A stretch of 64,000 nucleotides of DNA from Microbacterium salitolerans (GCF_019720895.1 NZ_JAHKSH010000002.1:1-64000), one strand, 5' to 3'; numbered from the stretch's first letter, positions 1 to 9,771 are shown. Numbers and translations: made by a program. The notes: generated by a model from the letters alone, not told the origin.

Positions 1-3000
1 ACACGGTCTCGCCGTCGGTGATCGCGAAGGCCATCGGGTCGTCGGCGCTGTATCCGTCCGCGTAGACCGTCTCGCCGAGGAACGTGCAGGTGACCTCGAC
101 CTGGAACGGGCCGTACTCGATCGGCTGGCCGTCGGCGTCGACCGCGTCGGAGGTCACCGACTTCGACACCTCCAGACCCGCCAGATCGTATTCGTTGTCG
201 AGTGTGGCGGTCTCGACGTCGGGTGCGTCGGGCTGCGTCGTGTCGACGACGACGCCTCCGGTGCCGGACGAGCTCGTCTGGCCGTTGTCGCCCTCGACGA
301 GCTCACAGGAGGCGCCCCAGGGGAGGCCATCCACCTGCTGCGGTTCGCCCGCGGTCAGCGTCAGGTCTATCGGTGGAAGTTCGGTCTCGACGGCCGTGCC
401 CTCCGCAGAGACGCAGACGAGCTGCACCTCGAAGGTCTCGGGGGCGAAGCCTGCGGCGTCGCCGCTGACCGTCTTCTCGACGACCAGAGAACCGGTCGCG
501 AGGGCGACGCCGACGCGCACGCCCTCCGTGGCGGGCATGTCGGCGGTTCCGCTCGCCTGCGTCGCGGTCAGGTGCGCACCCGCCGCGACGGTGTTCCAGG
601 CGATCGGGCGCTCGGTCGGGATCTCCGGCGCGGTCGCTGCGGCGACCGTGTCGAAGTCGACCAGAATCACGCCGCCGGGCTCCAGCGCGGTGGGCATGTC
701 GATCGTGACCTGCAGGCCGGTGACGTCGGCCGCTGCCGCGTCATCGGGGGAGACCCAGTCGCCTTCCGCGCACGCGGGTGTCTGCGTCTGGTCGAGATCG
801 TCCGCGCACACGTCGCCGGTCGTGACCTCGTAGCTCCATTCGGCGCCGTCCGGTGCCTGCACGAGCTCGACGCCGCCGGCGAACTGGGGAGTCCACTCGC
901 TCTCGCGGTCGAGACCGCTGATCACGCCGGTGTCACCGGGAGTCGGCAGGAGGTCGGCGAGGACGATCCGGTCCATCGGGATGTTGCCGGTGTTGACGAT
1001 CGCGAAGCGCCACTCGACGTCGCCGCCGGGCTTCGCGATCGGAACGCACGGGGCCGTGTAGAAGCCCTCGCCAGCGGGATCGAAGGCGGTCAGGTCGGTC
1101 GGAGCGCACCCTTCGCCGGTGCTGTTGTGGAAGGATCCGAGCTCCTGGTCGTCGGGCCGCACCAGCTTTCCGGAGCGCACGGCTCCCGCCGCGAGCACGG
1201 TGATGAAGGTGTCGGTCTCGCACTCGTCGATCGGTCCGGCCGTCCCATTGCACTCGTCGAACGGACGGTCGCCGCTCACGGCTGCCGTGTTCGCCACCTG
1301 GGTGCCGCCCTCGACGCCGGGGGCGATCACGAAGTCGATCCCGATCTCATAGGTCTCGCCCGGCTCGAGCACGCTGCCGTCGGGGAAGGTGAATGTGAAG
1401 GCGCCGCCGGTCTCGTCGACGTCGACCAGATCGCTCTCGATCGGCATCGATTCGGTCGAGGACGCGTAGGAGTACGGTCCTTCCGCGCCGGCGTCCGGGT
1501 CGAGGATCAGCTGCCCGTCGGCCGCGGGGTCGTCGACGATCACCGGGTTCTCGATGGGCCAGTCGCCGGTGTTCGTGACCTCGATCGTGTACGGAATGAG
1601 CTCGGCCGGCGCGAACTGGCTTCCCTCGGTCGGCGTCTTGACGATGTCGACCGCCGACGTCGCGTGCACATACTCGATCACATCGGTCGCGGTGTCCGAG
1701 ACGACGCCGGTCTCGCCGGGCGCACAGGCGGCCTGAAGATTCGCGCACACGGTCGTGGTGATGTCGTTGGTGAACGCGCCGGCTTCGGTCTCGCCCGGCG
1801 CGGGGTCGAGGTCGGAGCGGTCGCTCGGAACCGCTCCGCCGGACCGCAGGTCTGCGCGGCGCTGCACCAGCACCGGCACCTCCTGCAGCGGGTCGATCGG
1901 GTTCTCCCACTGCTGCGGCTCGCCGTTCTCATCGAGGTCGGCGAAGGTGAAGCGGATCGCCTGCACGTCTGCCGGCTGGACGCCCGTCGGCAGGGGATCG
2001 GCGAGGAACTCCGCCTCGGTCTGGAACTCCCCGTCGATCCACTCGCCGCCCGTTCTGTCGATCGCGTCGCCCGCGGCGGTGAACGTCGCACCCGTCAGCA
2101 CGTCCATGCGCACGCTGTTGATGGGCGCGGTCAGAGTGAAGGACGGATCGATGCCCGTGTAGTCGAAGGCGTTCCAGAACGATGCGTCCTCGTCATCGAT
2201 CCGCATGCCCTGCGTCCGCGCGGATCCGGTCGGCTGCCCGGCGAGGGTCATCACGACCGGTGCGTCGTCGGGCTCGGTCTGGGAGTCGGGCGCGAAGCTC
2301 TTGCTCGCTGCCACGTCGAGGTTCAGGTCCTCGAAATCGACCTGGGCGGAGGCCTGCGCCGTCGGCGAGTTGTCGGCCGTGCCGCCGCCGGCGTCGATGA
2401 CCGTGGCCTCGGTGACATTCGTGACCGGGCCGTCGTCGACGCCCACGCGGTCGCCCTCGGTGCCGCGCACGAACTCGCGCATGCGCAGATCCATGACGAT
2501 CTCGGCCGAGGCGTCGGGCTCGATGCGTCCGTCGAACGTCACCACGATGCCGACGACGTCGGCGAGCTCGGCCGCGGAGAGGGACTCGGCCTCGGCGATC
2601 GTGTGCGTCGTGTCCCCACCGGGATCCGCGACGCCGTCGCCGTCGGCGTCCCGACTGAGGACGACCTCCGTGTCGGCGGCCACTGCGCCCGCAGGTGCGG
2701 TGATGCTGCCGATGTCGTCGAGGTCGAAGAACGTGAACGGATTCTGGTCGCTGTCGGGGGCGGGATCCGCGATCGACAGCGTGTCGACGCGCGTCGCGGT
2801 GCGGTTCGTGGCATCCAGCGTGACGCGTCCGGTGGGGAAGTCGGACGTGGGCGTCCCGTCGGGCGGCACGCCGAAGGGGCTGTTCGACCAGGTCTTCTCG
2901 GTGTCGACGTTGAGGGGCACGTCGACGATGCCGATCGTCGCGCTGTCCTCGGTGCGGATGATCTCCTCGCCGTCGGTGGTGCCGGTGGTGGAGGCGGTGT

Positions 3001-5809
3001 CTCGCACGGTGCCGACGGCCGGATCGTTCGGGTCCTCGACGACGTTGTAGTCGAGGTCGCCCATGGCGGGTGCGCCGTCCGAGCGGCGCGTGTCCCGCAG
3101 TTCGAAGCTGAGGTCGATCTGGCGGTCGTTGTCGATGGAGCGCGCCACTCCGCTGCCGATCGGAGGCGCGGTCGGGTCGCCCTCCGCGGCGGCCGCACGT
3201 TCGGCGCTCTCCTCGAAGACGAGGCGCACGCCGAGCGCGTCGGCGCGGTCGGCCTCGGTGAGGGTCACTCCGGGGAACGAGCCGACGCAGGAGTCCGCGC
3301 ACGGGTCGTTCTCGATCGGGCGCCACACGTCGCCGTCCCAGATCTCGACGGCGGTGACGTCGTCGAACTTCAGGTGCGGGTCCATCTCGGCGGTGATGGG
3401 GTCGATGCCGACGAGGTCGAACGCGTCGTAGAACGACTCGGCCACGTTCGCATCCGAGGGAGGCGTCGCCTCGTCCTGCACGACGACCTGGTCGATGTCG
3501 CTCAGGCCGCCGGTCGACCAGCGGAGCTGCGCGCCGACGTCGGCGCCGGACCGCGACGTGACGATGTTGGGCGTGAGCGATTTGTCGAGGACATCGGGTC
3601 CTTCGCCATCGGGATCGTAGGGCTCCAGGCTGGTGCTGGCGCATCCGATCGCGTCGCCCTCAGCGGCGGACTGCGTATCGTCCGACGAGGCGGAGGACAC
3701 CGCGCAGTTCTCGATGTCGACGGGCGCCGTCGTCTGCGTCGTCGTGTCGCGCTCGGTCTCGCGGATCTCGGCGGTGAAGTGCGGCTCGACCGTCGTCCCT
3801 GCCGGGAACGACGACCCGTCGTCGGCTTCGTACACGAACTGCAGCCCGAGGATCTCGTCCTGCTCGGACGCGGGGATGTCCATGCTGAACACGGTCGGCC
3901 CTGCGACGACGACGGGCGCACCGCCGGCATCGAGGAGCGGCACCCAGGCGGAGCCGTTCCAGTAGTTGATGGTGAGCGTGGATCCGGCGGGAACGGCCGT
4001 CTCGGTGATCGCCGTGGCATCGAATGTGTCCCAGAACGTGCCGTCCACGGGAGTGGGCACCGAGGTGGGTTCCTGGACGACCAGCGTGTCGGCGTCGGTC
4101 GTCGTCTGCGGGAACGGATCGATCGTGGCGTTGAGCGTCACGAGCTCCCATTCGCCCGGTCGATCCAGGATCGTGCCGGGGTAGATCGACTTGTTCGTGG
4201 TCGTCTCGATGTGCTTCTCGTAGACGAGCAGGTCGGCGCTCCCGTCCTGGGAGACCTCGGCGCCGCTCTCGCTCGTTCCGGTCGTCGTGGCGACGTTCGT
4301 GAGCGTGGCGGGGTAGCCGGCCTGCTCAGGGTCGGTCAGCACATCGAACGGGATGCTTGTCTGCGCCCCGGGCTCGATCTCTCCGGTGAACTCGATCTGG
4401 AAGCGGACCGGGTCGTCGCTGGGTGCCGGAGGGGTCGAGCCGTCGGCGAGCGGAAGCGGGCCCTCCTCGCTCCCATCGGCGTAGTAGTAGGTGATCGTGG
4501 CGTCGGTCGCGCCAGCGGGGTACGCGACGGGGCCGGAGAATCCGTCGAACTGCATTCCGGCAGGGAAGCCGTCGGCGGAGGGGTCGTCACCGGTCATCGC
4601 CGGCTCCGTGATCGTGAGTGCCGCCAGGGGGAACTCGCTGTCGTTCCCGGACACGATCGTCGCGGTGCTCGAGTCGCCGGCGGCGATCGACGACGGATCG
4701 AAGCTCTTCTCCGTCGTGACGACGATGTTCTCCGCGACGATCTCATGCGTCGCGGAACCGTCCGCGTCGGCCGTCTCTCCGTCGCGCGCCACGGTGCTGC
4801 GCGTGGTGTTCGTCACGGTCGTGTCCTCGGGGAGCGTTCCGACGTCGTCGGGGTGCTCCATTCCGATCTCGACGGAGGCCGTCGCGCCCGCGGCGATGCC
4901 GCTGTCGTCCGTATCGGTGAACGTGACGCGGACGCCGAGGACGTCCTCGGCCGCGACCGAGTCCGGTGTCGTCGGCTGCGCCGGTGCGTCGACGACGGGG
5001 CCGGGCACCCATGCCGTGCCGTCCCACACCTCGACCTGCGCCTGGTCGGCGCCATCCGGGTACGTCACCGTACCGAGCCCGGTGAAGGGGAGGATCTCAA
5101 ACGGGTTGTCGGCCGCGGTCGGGTCGATCGGGTCGACGATCGTCATCGACTCCGCGCCGGCATTGGACGTGTTCTCGGCTGTGACGGTGGCCGTGACGGG
5201 GAGCCCGGGCGATGCGACGGCGCTGGCCGGATCCATCGTCTTGGTCACGCTGGTGTCGAGTTCGAGGGGGATGACGGGGGTCACGTCTGCCGAGTCGGAG
5301 AGCGGTCCGCTGGGCTGGATGTCGCCATCCGTCGTGGCGGTGTTCGTGATCGGAACGCCGTTGGCCTCGTACGGCGTGTCCTCGCGCAGCCGCACCTCGA
5401 TCGTGACCGTTCCCGACGTTCCGCCGGGGATCCCGGCGCCGCCGTTGGCGATCGGCATCGTGAAGTCGACGTGGACCGTCTGTCCGTCGATGGTGAGGTC
5501 GCCCTGCAGCCCGGTGCCGATCGACGCGTCCAGGATCTCGAACTGGTCAGGAACCGTGTCCGTGAGGGTGGCATTGACGCAGCCGGTCGTGATGGACGTG
5601 CACGAGACGGTGATCGTGTAGCTGAAGGACTCGCCGGGGGCGACCTCTGCGACGCTCGCCGTCTTCTCGACTTCGAGGTCGCCGTCGGCCGCGTACGCCG
5701 GGGCCACCCCGCCGATGACGCTTGTCACGGCCAGGGCGATCGTCGCGATCGATGCCCAGAGGGCCCGAAACCTGCTGCGCCGCGGTCGCGAGGTCGCACG
5801 TTCCGCCAT
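1..5809 (-). CDS. Giant secreted DUF11/DUF5979 repeat surface protein, partial (C-terminus beyond left edge)
   Basis: The frame is open from an ATG at 5809 to the window edge, giving 1936 residues with no stop. An AAGGGG Shine-Dalgarno lies about 8 nt upstream. The N-terminus is a Sec signal peptide: Arg-rich start, hydrophobic core ALWASIATIALAVTSVIGGV, then an AYA-A cleavage site near residue 40. The rest is acidic (Asp, Glu, Thr, Ser, Pro) and made of about a dozen DUF11-like beta-sandwich repeats, recognisable by recurring pieces such as 'VEKTAS...PGESFSYTITV', 'TVTNT' and 'NTSNAG'. The last part in view (about residues 1750-1936) looks like DUF5979 domains: 'SLVVEKTVSGDA' and 'GLEVSKSVTSDAV' each begin a Cys-containing repeat. 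Such proteins in Microbacteriaceae usually end in a further TM or LPXTG anchor, which would be off the edge. Role: probable cell-surface structural or adhesive protein; ligand unknown. Confidence 0.88.
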   Translation of the reverse strand, partial: MAERATSRPRRSRFRALWASIATIALAVTSVIGGVAPAYAADGDLEVEKTASVAEVAPGESFSYTITVSCTSITTGCVNATLTDTVPDQFEILDASIGTGLQGDLTIDGQTVHVDFTMPIANGGAGIPGGTSGTVTIEVRLREDTPYEANGVPITNTATTDGDIQPSGPLSDSADVTPVIPLELDTSVTKTMDPASAVASPGLPVTATVTAENTSNAGAESMTIVDPIDPTAADNPFEILPFTGLGTVTYPDGADQAQVEVWDGTAWVPGPVVDAPAQPTTPDSVAAEDVLGVRVTFTDTDDSGIAAGATASVEIGMEHPDDVGTLPEDTTVTNTTRSTVARDGETADADGSATHEIVAENIVVTTEKSFDPSSIAAGDSSTATIVSGNDSEFPLAALTITEPAMTGDDPSADGFPAGMQFDGFSGPVAYPAGATDATITYYYADGSEEGPLPLADGSTPPAPSDDPVRFQIEFTGEIEPGAQTSIPFDVLTDPEQAGYPATLTNVATTTGTSESGAEVSQDGSADLLVYEKHIETTTNKSIYPGTILDRPGEWELVTLNATIDPFPQTTTDADTLVVQEPTSVPTPVDGTFWDTFDATAITETAVPAGSTLTINYWNGSAWVPLLDAGGAPVVVAGPTVFSMDIPASEQDEILGLQFVYEADDGSSFPAGTTVEPHFTAEIRETERDTTTQTTAPVDIENCAVSSASSDDTQSAAEGDAIGCASTSLEPYDPDGEGPDVLDKSLTPNIVTSRSGADVGAQLRWSTGGLSDIDQVVVQDEATPPSDANVAESFYDAFDLVGIDPITAEMDPHLKFDDVTAVEIWDGDVWRPIENDPCADSCVGSFPGVTLTEADRADALGVRLVFEESAERAAAAEGDPTAPPIGSGVARSIDNDRQIDLSFELRDTRRSDGAPAMGDLDYNVVEDPNDPAVGTVRDTASTTGTTDGEEIIRTEDSATIGIVDVPLNVDTEKTWSNSPFGVPPDGTPTSDFPTGRVTLDATNRTATRVDTLSIADPAPDSDQNPFTFFDLDDIGSITAPAGAVAADTEVVLSRDADGDGVADPGGDTTHTIAEAESLSAAELADVVGIVVTFDGRIEPDASAEIVMDLRMREFVRGTEGDRVGVDDGPVTNVTEATVIDAGGGTADNSPTAQASAQVDFEDLNLDVAASKSFAPDSQTEPDDAPVVMTLAGQPTGSARTQGMRIDDEDASFWNAFDYTGIDPSFTLTAPINSVRMDVLTGATFTAAGDAIDRTGGEWIDGEFQTEAEFLADPLPTGVQPADVQAIRFTFADLDENGEPQQWENPIDPLQEVPVLVQRRADLRSGGAVPSDRSDLDPAPGETEAGAFTNDITTTVCANLQAACAPGETGVVSDTATDVIEYVHATSAVDIVKTPTEGSQFAPAELIPYTIEVTNTGDWPIENPVIVDDPAADGQLILDPDAGAEGPYSYASSTESMPIESDLVDVDETGGAFTFTFPDGSVLEPGETYEIGIDFVIAPGVEGGTQVANTAAVSGDRPFDECNGTAGPIDECETDTFITVLAAGAVRSGKLVRPDDQELGSFHNSTGEGCAPTDLTAFDPAGEGFYTAPCVPIAKPGGDVEWRFAIVNTGNIPMDRIVLADLLPTPGDTGVISGLDRESEWTPQFAGGVELVQAPDGAEWSYEVTTGDVCADDLDQTQTPACAEGDWVSPDDAAAADVTGLQVTIDMPTALEPGGVILVDFDTVAAATAPEIPTERPIAWNTVAAGAHLTATQASGTADMPATEGVRVGVALATGSLVVEKTVSGDAAGFAPETFEVQLVCVSAEGTAVETELPPIDLTLTAGEPQQVDGLPWGASCELVEGDNGQTSSSGTGGVVVDTTQPDAPDVETATLDNEYDLAGLEVSKSVTSDAVDADGQPIEYGPFQVEVTCTFLGETVYADGYSADDPMAFAITDGETV

Positions 5810-5925
5810 GAAGCTCACCCCTTGCATCGTCCCCACGCGGTGTGTCTTCGGGGTCGTATTCCGGAGGCGGCGCGGAGTCCGTCGGTGCAGTCTTGCAAGC
5901 GGTGAACGGTGTTTTCAGCTGGCTC

Positions 5926-5942
5926 TCACCCACAGCGGGTGA
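5926..5942. terminator. Small hairpin between the GAP-family gene and the surface-protein gene
   Basis: TCACCC pairs with GGGTGA around a 5-nt loop. It lies downstream of the stop at 5976 and upstream of the surface-protein start. There is no T-tract, so it is only a weak candidate for a terminator or attenuator on the minus strand. Confidence 0.25.
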
Positions 5943-5975
5943 CAGTGCGTCCTCGGCATGGCCGCACCGCTGGTC

Positions 5976-6692
5976 TCAGGCTCCGGCGAACAGGCCGTCG
6001 AGACCCTTGCCGAGCTGGATCACCGCGACGAGCAGCAGAAGCCCGGCGCTCAGAAGACCGTGATTGCGGGCCACCCAGGCTCGCAGGCGCGCCAGCATCG
6101 GAGCCGCACGGGGACCGCGAGCGCAGACGAACAGCACCGGAACGGCGACGGGTGCGGCGGCGGCCAGGACGAAGCCTGCGATCAGCCAGCTGCGCTCCAG
6201 GAAGCTCGCGGCAGACAGAGCGATCTCCAGAGCCGCGGCGATCACGAGGGACATGTTGAGCGGATTCAGGAGAAAGATCCCACCGCCGACCACGAAGGCG
6301 CGCGCCGCAGTGAAGTGAGTCGCCGATCTCATGATTCCGGGCAGCTGCGGGGTCGCGGCGGCGATCTCATCGGGCGTGCGCGCGGCGGACATGCGCGCGA
6401 GCACCGTGCGCGCGCGCCGGAAGGTCACCACCGATCCCGTCGCCAGCCCGGCGGCGAGCAGAAGGTGCACCACGCGCGCCCACGTCGCGGGACCGAGCGG
6501 CGCCTCGATGGCCACGGTGACGAACACGACGTCCCACAGCACGAGCGACAGGACGATCGCGACCAGCCAGCCCAGGAGATAGGCGACGCCGTTGCGGCGG
6601 GCATGCGGAGAGAGGAGCACACCGATCAGCGCCATCACGGCGAGCGGACTCGCCATGACGCCGAGCGCGATCGGAAGCAGCGCCCACAGCAT
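5976..6692 (-). CDS. GAP/Sap-family polytopic membrane protein (LysE-like fold)
   Basis: A 238-residue protein with about six hydrophobic segments. It starts MLWALLPIALGVMASPLAVM, the N-terminal 'P.A...SP' motif typical of the GAP / sulfolipid-1-addressing protein (Sap, PF11139) family, and carries 'NPLNMSLVIAAALE' in the middle, like the NPxN region of LysE-type transporters. Family members are thought to move glycopeptidolipids or other small amphiphiles, but no substrate is known here. The ATG has an AGGTGAG Shine-Dalgarno in the last codons of the upstream membrane protein (gap 6 nt), so the two are co-transcribed. The C-terminus ends in a TM segment, 'GLLLLVAVIQLGKGLDGLF'. Confidence 0.7.
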   Translation of the reverse strand: MLWALLPIALGVMASPLAVMALIGVLLSPHARRNGVAYLLGWLVAIVLSLVLWDVVFVTVAIEAPLGPATWARVVHLLLAAGLATGSVVTFRRARTVLARMSAARTPDEIAAATPQLPGIMRSATHFTAARAFVVGGGIFLLNPLNMSLVIAAALEIALSAASFLERSWLIAGFVLAAAAPVAVPVLFVCARGPRAAPMLARLRAWVARNHGLLSAGLLLLVAVIQLGKGLDGLFAGA

Positions 6693-6698
6693 CGGGAC

Positions 6699-8015
6699 TC
6701 ACCTCGTGTCTTCGGCCCCCGAGTCGGCAGGCGTCACGGGACGACGCACGAGCTCGACGACGGCGAACACCACCGCGACGCCCACGACGACGCCGATGAC
6801 GCCGCCCATGGTCGGCGGCCGATTGGCGAACAGCAGGAGCACCCCGATCGCGGCGACGGCGATGAGGATCACCGAGCGCCCGCGTTCGACGAGCTCTCCG
6901 AATCTCCCGGTGCTCAGACCGTGGCGATCGCCCGCCGCGCGCAGGGCGGACGTGCCGTTGCTCGTGGCGGTCCGCAGAGCGCGTGCGGGCCGGGTGGAGC
7001 CTGCGAGCCAGGATCCGATCGCGACGAACACCCCGAGCACCGCCAGAGCGACGGCCGTGGATTGGAGGAGCAGCGTGAGCTGGGCGAAGAGCGCCGAGGC
7101 GGTCGCGGCCGGCATGATCGACGGACTCACGGCTCCGATGAAGAACACGCGTCCGATTCCGATCCCGGTCGCGAGAAGGGCGAACGCGACGGCGAAGAGC
7201 CCCGACGTCCATGTCAGCGCGCGCAGGGGACGTCGAGCGATGCTGACTCCCGCGATGAGCAGGGCGAGCACAACCCACGGCAACCAGAATCCGGCCGCGA
7301 CCGCGACCGTGTAGATGGTGCGCACGAGGACCAGCGCGTCGGCCTGCAGAATCGGGATCTCGCGATCGATCTCGGGGATCATCTCGGCGATCCCGATGTC
7401 GCGATCCGCGAGCTCTTCCTTGACCTTCTCGACGACGACGTCGAGCTGCAGCGACAGCGTGCCGTCTTCGGCCAACTGCAGCGCGGCTGCCGGGTCTCCC
7501 TGGATGATCGCGATGGCGCGCTCGTGCGTGACGCGGAGCGCGCTCTCCCAGACGTCCGCGAAGGCGGGCGAGGCGACGACCTGTCCGACGGCGTCCGAGA
7601 TCAGCGACTGCACGCCCTGCGCCGCGGGCGCCTCGAGCAGACCGAGCGCGGCGTCCGCGCGGGGCGGAAGGCCGAGATCGCGGACTCCGTCGAAGACGTT
7701 GCCGATCAGCTCGTCCGTATCGACCTGGGCGTTGATCGCGACGGTCACCTCGTCGGCCACGTAGGCCTGGACGTCAGGATCCTCCGCGAGCGGTGCGAAC
7801 GTCGCGACGAACTGGTCGGTGTCCACGAGCTGCATGCGCGCCCACGTTCCGAGGGCGGCGACGGGGGCCAGCATCAGTCCGATCGCGATCAGGGCGACGG
7901 CGAATACGGTGCGCCCGCGGCCGTGTCGAGCGGCCGGTTTCTCGGGAGCCCGCAGCTCGGCGTTCTCCTGCTCGAGAGCGGCCAGTCGGCGTCGCAGCTC
8001 ATCCACTTCGGTCAT
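6699..8015 (-). CDS. Membrane protein with N-terminal coiled coil, function unknown
   Basis: A 438-residue protein from the ATG at 8015 (GGGGGTGGG upstream). The first residues 'VDELRRRLAALEQENAELR' form a short leucine-zipper-like coiled coil in the cytoplasm. A TM helix follows (about residues 36-58), then a soluble region of about 200 residues with 'FVATFAPLAEDPDVQAYVADEV' and 'VDTDELIGNVFDG', then about five TM helices to the end. The same architecture is annotated only as 'hypothetical' or 'integral membrane protein' in Actinobacteria. The large loop between TM1 and TM2 would be outside the cell. An in-frame ATG exists at 8087 but would put disordered sequence before the coiled coil. It forms a two-gene operon with the GAP-family gene downstream. 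Confidence 0.65.
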   Translation of the reverse strand: MTEVDELRRRLAALEQENAELRAPEKPAARHGRGRTVFAVALIAIGLMLAPVAALGTWARMQLVDTDQFVATFAPLAEDPDVQAYVADEVTVAINAQVDTDELIGNVFDGVRDLGLPPRADAALGLLEAPAAQGVQSLISDAVGQVVASPAFADVWESALRVTHERAIAIIQGDPAAALQLAEDGTLSLQLDVVVEKVKEELADRDIGIAEMIPEIDREIPILQADALVLVRTIYTVAVAAGFWLPWVVLALLIAGVSIARRPLRALTWTSGLFAVAFALLATGIGIGRVFFIGAVSPSIMPAATASALFAQLTLLLQSTAVALAVLGVFVAIGSWLAGSTRPARALRTATSNGTSALRAAGDRHGLSTGRFGELVERGRSVILIAVAAIGVLLLFANRPPTMGGVIGVVVGVAVVFAVVELVRRPVTPADSGAEDTR

Positions 8016-8075
8016 GTTGCCCACCCCCAGAGTCGTGTCATGCGACACCGTACGGGCCGCGGCACGGGGGCGAAC

Positions 8076-8108
8076 CGACCCGCTCACCCCGCGCGGGTGA
8101 GCGGGTCG
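8076..8108. terminator. 14-bp perfect hairpin downstream of the GlcG/fdh operon
   Basis: The arms CGACCCGCTCACCC and GGGTGAGCGGGTCG pair fully around the loop CGCGC. It lies 17 nt past the GlcG stop codon and before the coiled-coil membrane gene, so it separates the two minus-strand operons. Confidence 0.7.
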
Positions 8109-8124
8109 ACATACGCGCGACGTA

Positions 8125-8523
8125 TCAGAAGGCGGCGCGGCCCGCCTCCGCGACGGCCTGGTCCTGGTCGCCGGATCCTCCGCTCACGCCGACAGCCCCG
8201 ACGACCACGCCGTCGCGAGCGAGGGGCACGCCGCCCGCGAAGATCGCGACCCTGCCGCCGTTCGTCGAGTGGATGCCGAAGAACTGCTGCGTCGGCTGCG
8301 CGTTCTCGCTGAGATCCTTCGTCGCGATGTCGAAGGCCCGGGATGTCCACGCCTTCGAGATCGAGATGTCGATGCTGCCGATCCACGCACCGTCCTGCCG
8401 CACGTGAGCGACGAGATTGCCGCCGGCGTCCACGACGGCGACGTTCATGGGCTGACCGATCTGCTGGGCGTGCGCCTCGGCCGCGGCGATCACGCGCCGG
8501 GCGTCCTCCAATGTGATGGACAT
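8125..8523 (-). CDS. GlcG/HbpS-family (heme-binding-type) protein
   Basis: A 132-residue single-domain protein of the GlcG/HbpS family (PF03928). Family signatures seen are the N-terminal amphipathic helix 'LEDARRVIAAAEAHAQQIG', 'MNVAVVDAGGNLVAHVRQDGAW' and the Gly-rich end 'DGVVVGAVGVSGGSGDQDQAVAEAG'. Members bind heme or cobalamin, or sit as small companions to catabolic enzymes; no enzymatic role is proven for most. There is no signal peptide, so it is cytoplasmic, unlike secreted HbpS. The ATG has an AGAGGA Shine-Dalgarno. It lies 27 nt after the formaldehyde dehydrogenase gene and is followed by a strong hairpin, so the two genes form one operon. The pairing suggests a role in C1 or aldehyde oxidation, which is an inference. 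Confidence 0.8.
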   Translation of the reverse strand: MSITLEDARRVIAAAEAHAQQIGQPMNVAVVDAGGNLVAHVRQDGAWIGSIDISISKAWTSRAFDIATKDLSENAQPTQQFFGIHSTNGGRVAIFAGGVPLARDGVVVGAVGVSGGSGDQDQAVAEAGRAAF

Positions 8524-8550
8524 CTGCGTTCCTCTCGTGTGCGCCGCCGC

Positions 8551-9771
8551 TCAGGCGGACGCGATGTAGCCATGGGGATCGAGCACGTACTTCTTCGCGG
8601 CGCCGCCGTCGAACTCCGCGTAGCCCCGCGGGGCGTCCTCCAAGCTGATCGGCGTCGCGCGGACGGCCTTCGCGATCTGCACCTTGTCGTGCAGGATCGC
8701 CATCATCAGCTGGCGGTTGTACTTCATCACCGGGCACTGACCCGTCGTGAACGACAGCGACTTCGCCCACCCGAGCCCGAGTCGCAGCGACAGCGAGCCC
8801 TCCTTGGCGGCCTCGTCGACTCCGCCCGGATCTCCCGTGACGTAGAGGCCGGGGATGCCGAGTCCGCCGCCGGCTGCGGTGAGTTCCATCAGCGAATTGA
8901 GCACCGTGGCGGGCGCCTCCTGCGAGGCCCCGTCGCCATGTCCGCGCGCTTCGAATCCGACGGCGTCGACACCGGCGTCGACTTCGGGAACTCCGAGGAT
9001 CTGCTCGATCTGGTCTCGCGGGTCGCCCTGCGAGACGTCGACGGTCTCGCAGCCGATCGATCGCGCCTGTGCGAGTCGTTCGGGGTTGAGATCGCCCACG
9101 ATGACGGCCGCCGCCCCGAGGAGCTGCGCGCCCACGGCCGCCGCGATTCCCACGGGGCCGGCGCCCGCGATGTACACGGTCGAGCCGGGCCCAACGCCTG
9201 CCGTGACGGCGCCGTGGAATCCGGTCGGGAAGATGTCGGACAGCATCGTCAGATCCAAGATCTTCTCGAGCGCCTGGTCCCGGTCGGGGAAGGTCAGCAG
9301 GTTCCAGTCGGCGTAGGGCACGAGAACGTACTCGGCCTGGCCTCCGACCCATCCGCCCATGTCGACGTAGCCGTAGGCGGATCCGGGGCGGTCGGGATTG
9401 ACATTGAGGCAGATCCCCGTCTTTCCCTCCTTGCAGTTGCGGCACCTGCCGCACGCGATGTTGAACGGCACCGACACGATGTCGCCGACTTTGACGAACT
9501 CGACATCGGGACCGACCTCGACGACCTCTCCCGTGATCTCGTGACCGAGCACGAGGCCGGCCGGCGCGGTCGTGCGACCGCGCACCATGTGCTGGTCGGA
9601 GCCGCAGATGTTCGTCGTCACCGTGCGCAGGATCGCGCCGTGCGGCACCTTCCGGCCGACGTTGGCCGGATTGACTCCCGGCCCGTCCTTCAACTCGAAC
9701 TCGGGGTAGGGAGTGTCGATGACCTCGACCTCACCCGGACTCTTGTATGCGACTGCTCTGTTCGCCGGCAT
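8551..9771 (-). CDS. Glutathione-independent formaldehyde dehydrogenase / dismutase-type zinc alcohol dehydrogenase
   Basis: A 406-residue protein, close to the 398 residues of Pseudomonas putida PFDH. It oxidises formaldehyde to formate with NAD+ (or dismutates aldehydes) without glutathione. Visible features: catalytic-zinc ligands in 'TTNICGSDQHMV' and 'LGHEITGEVVEVG'; the structural-zinc four-cysteine cluster in 'ACGRCRNCKEGKTGIC'; the nucleotide-binding loop 'YIAGAGPVGIAAAVGA'; and 'DAVGFEARGHG', typical of the FdhA group. The ATG at 9771 has a GGAGGG Shine-Dalgarno; an upstream in-frame Met (9846) would add 25 non-homologous residues and cover the 28-bp palindrome. It is first in an operon with the GlcG-like gene. 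The palindrome just upstream of the RBS is a candidate operator or leader hairpin. Confidence 0.88.
   Translation of the reverse strand: MPANRAVAYKSPGEVEVIDTPYPEFELKDGPGVNPANVGRKVPHGAILRTVTTNICGSDQHMVRGRTTAPAGLVLGHEITGEVVEVGPDVEFVKVGDIVSVPFNIACGRCRNCKEGKTGICLNVNPDRPGSAYGYVDMGGWVGGQAEYVLVPYADWNLLTFPDRDQALEKILDLTMLSDIFPTGFHGAVTAGVGPGSTVYIAGAGPVGIAAAVGAQLLGAAAVIVGDLNPERLAQARSIGCETVDVSQGDPRDQIEQILGVPEVDAGVDAVGFEARGHGDGASQEAPATVLNSLMELTAAGGGLGIPGLYVTGDPGGVDEAAKEGSLSLRLGLGWAKSLSFTTGQCPVMKYNRQLMMAILHDKVQIAKAVRATPISLEDAPRGYAEFDGGAAKKYVLDPHGYIASA

Noticed and set aside
572-5905. A 1777-codon plus-strand open frame over the surface-protein gene
   Set aside because: It is antisense to the signal-peptide-bearing DUF11 frame; its product is Arg/Asp/Val/Gly-rich low-complexity sequence without any domain, typical of the reverse strand of high-GC coding DNA.
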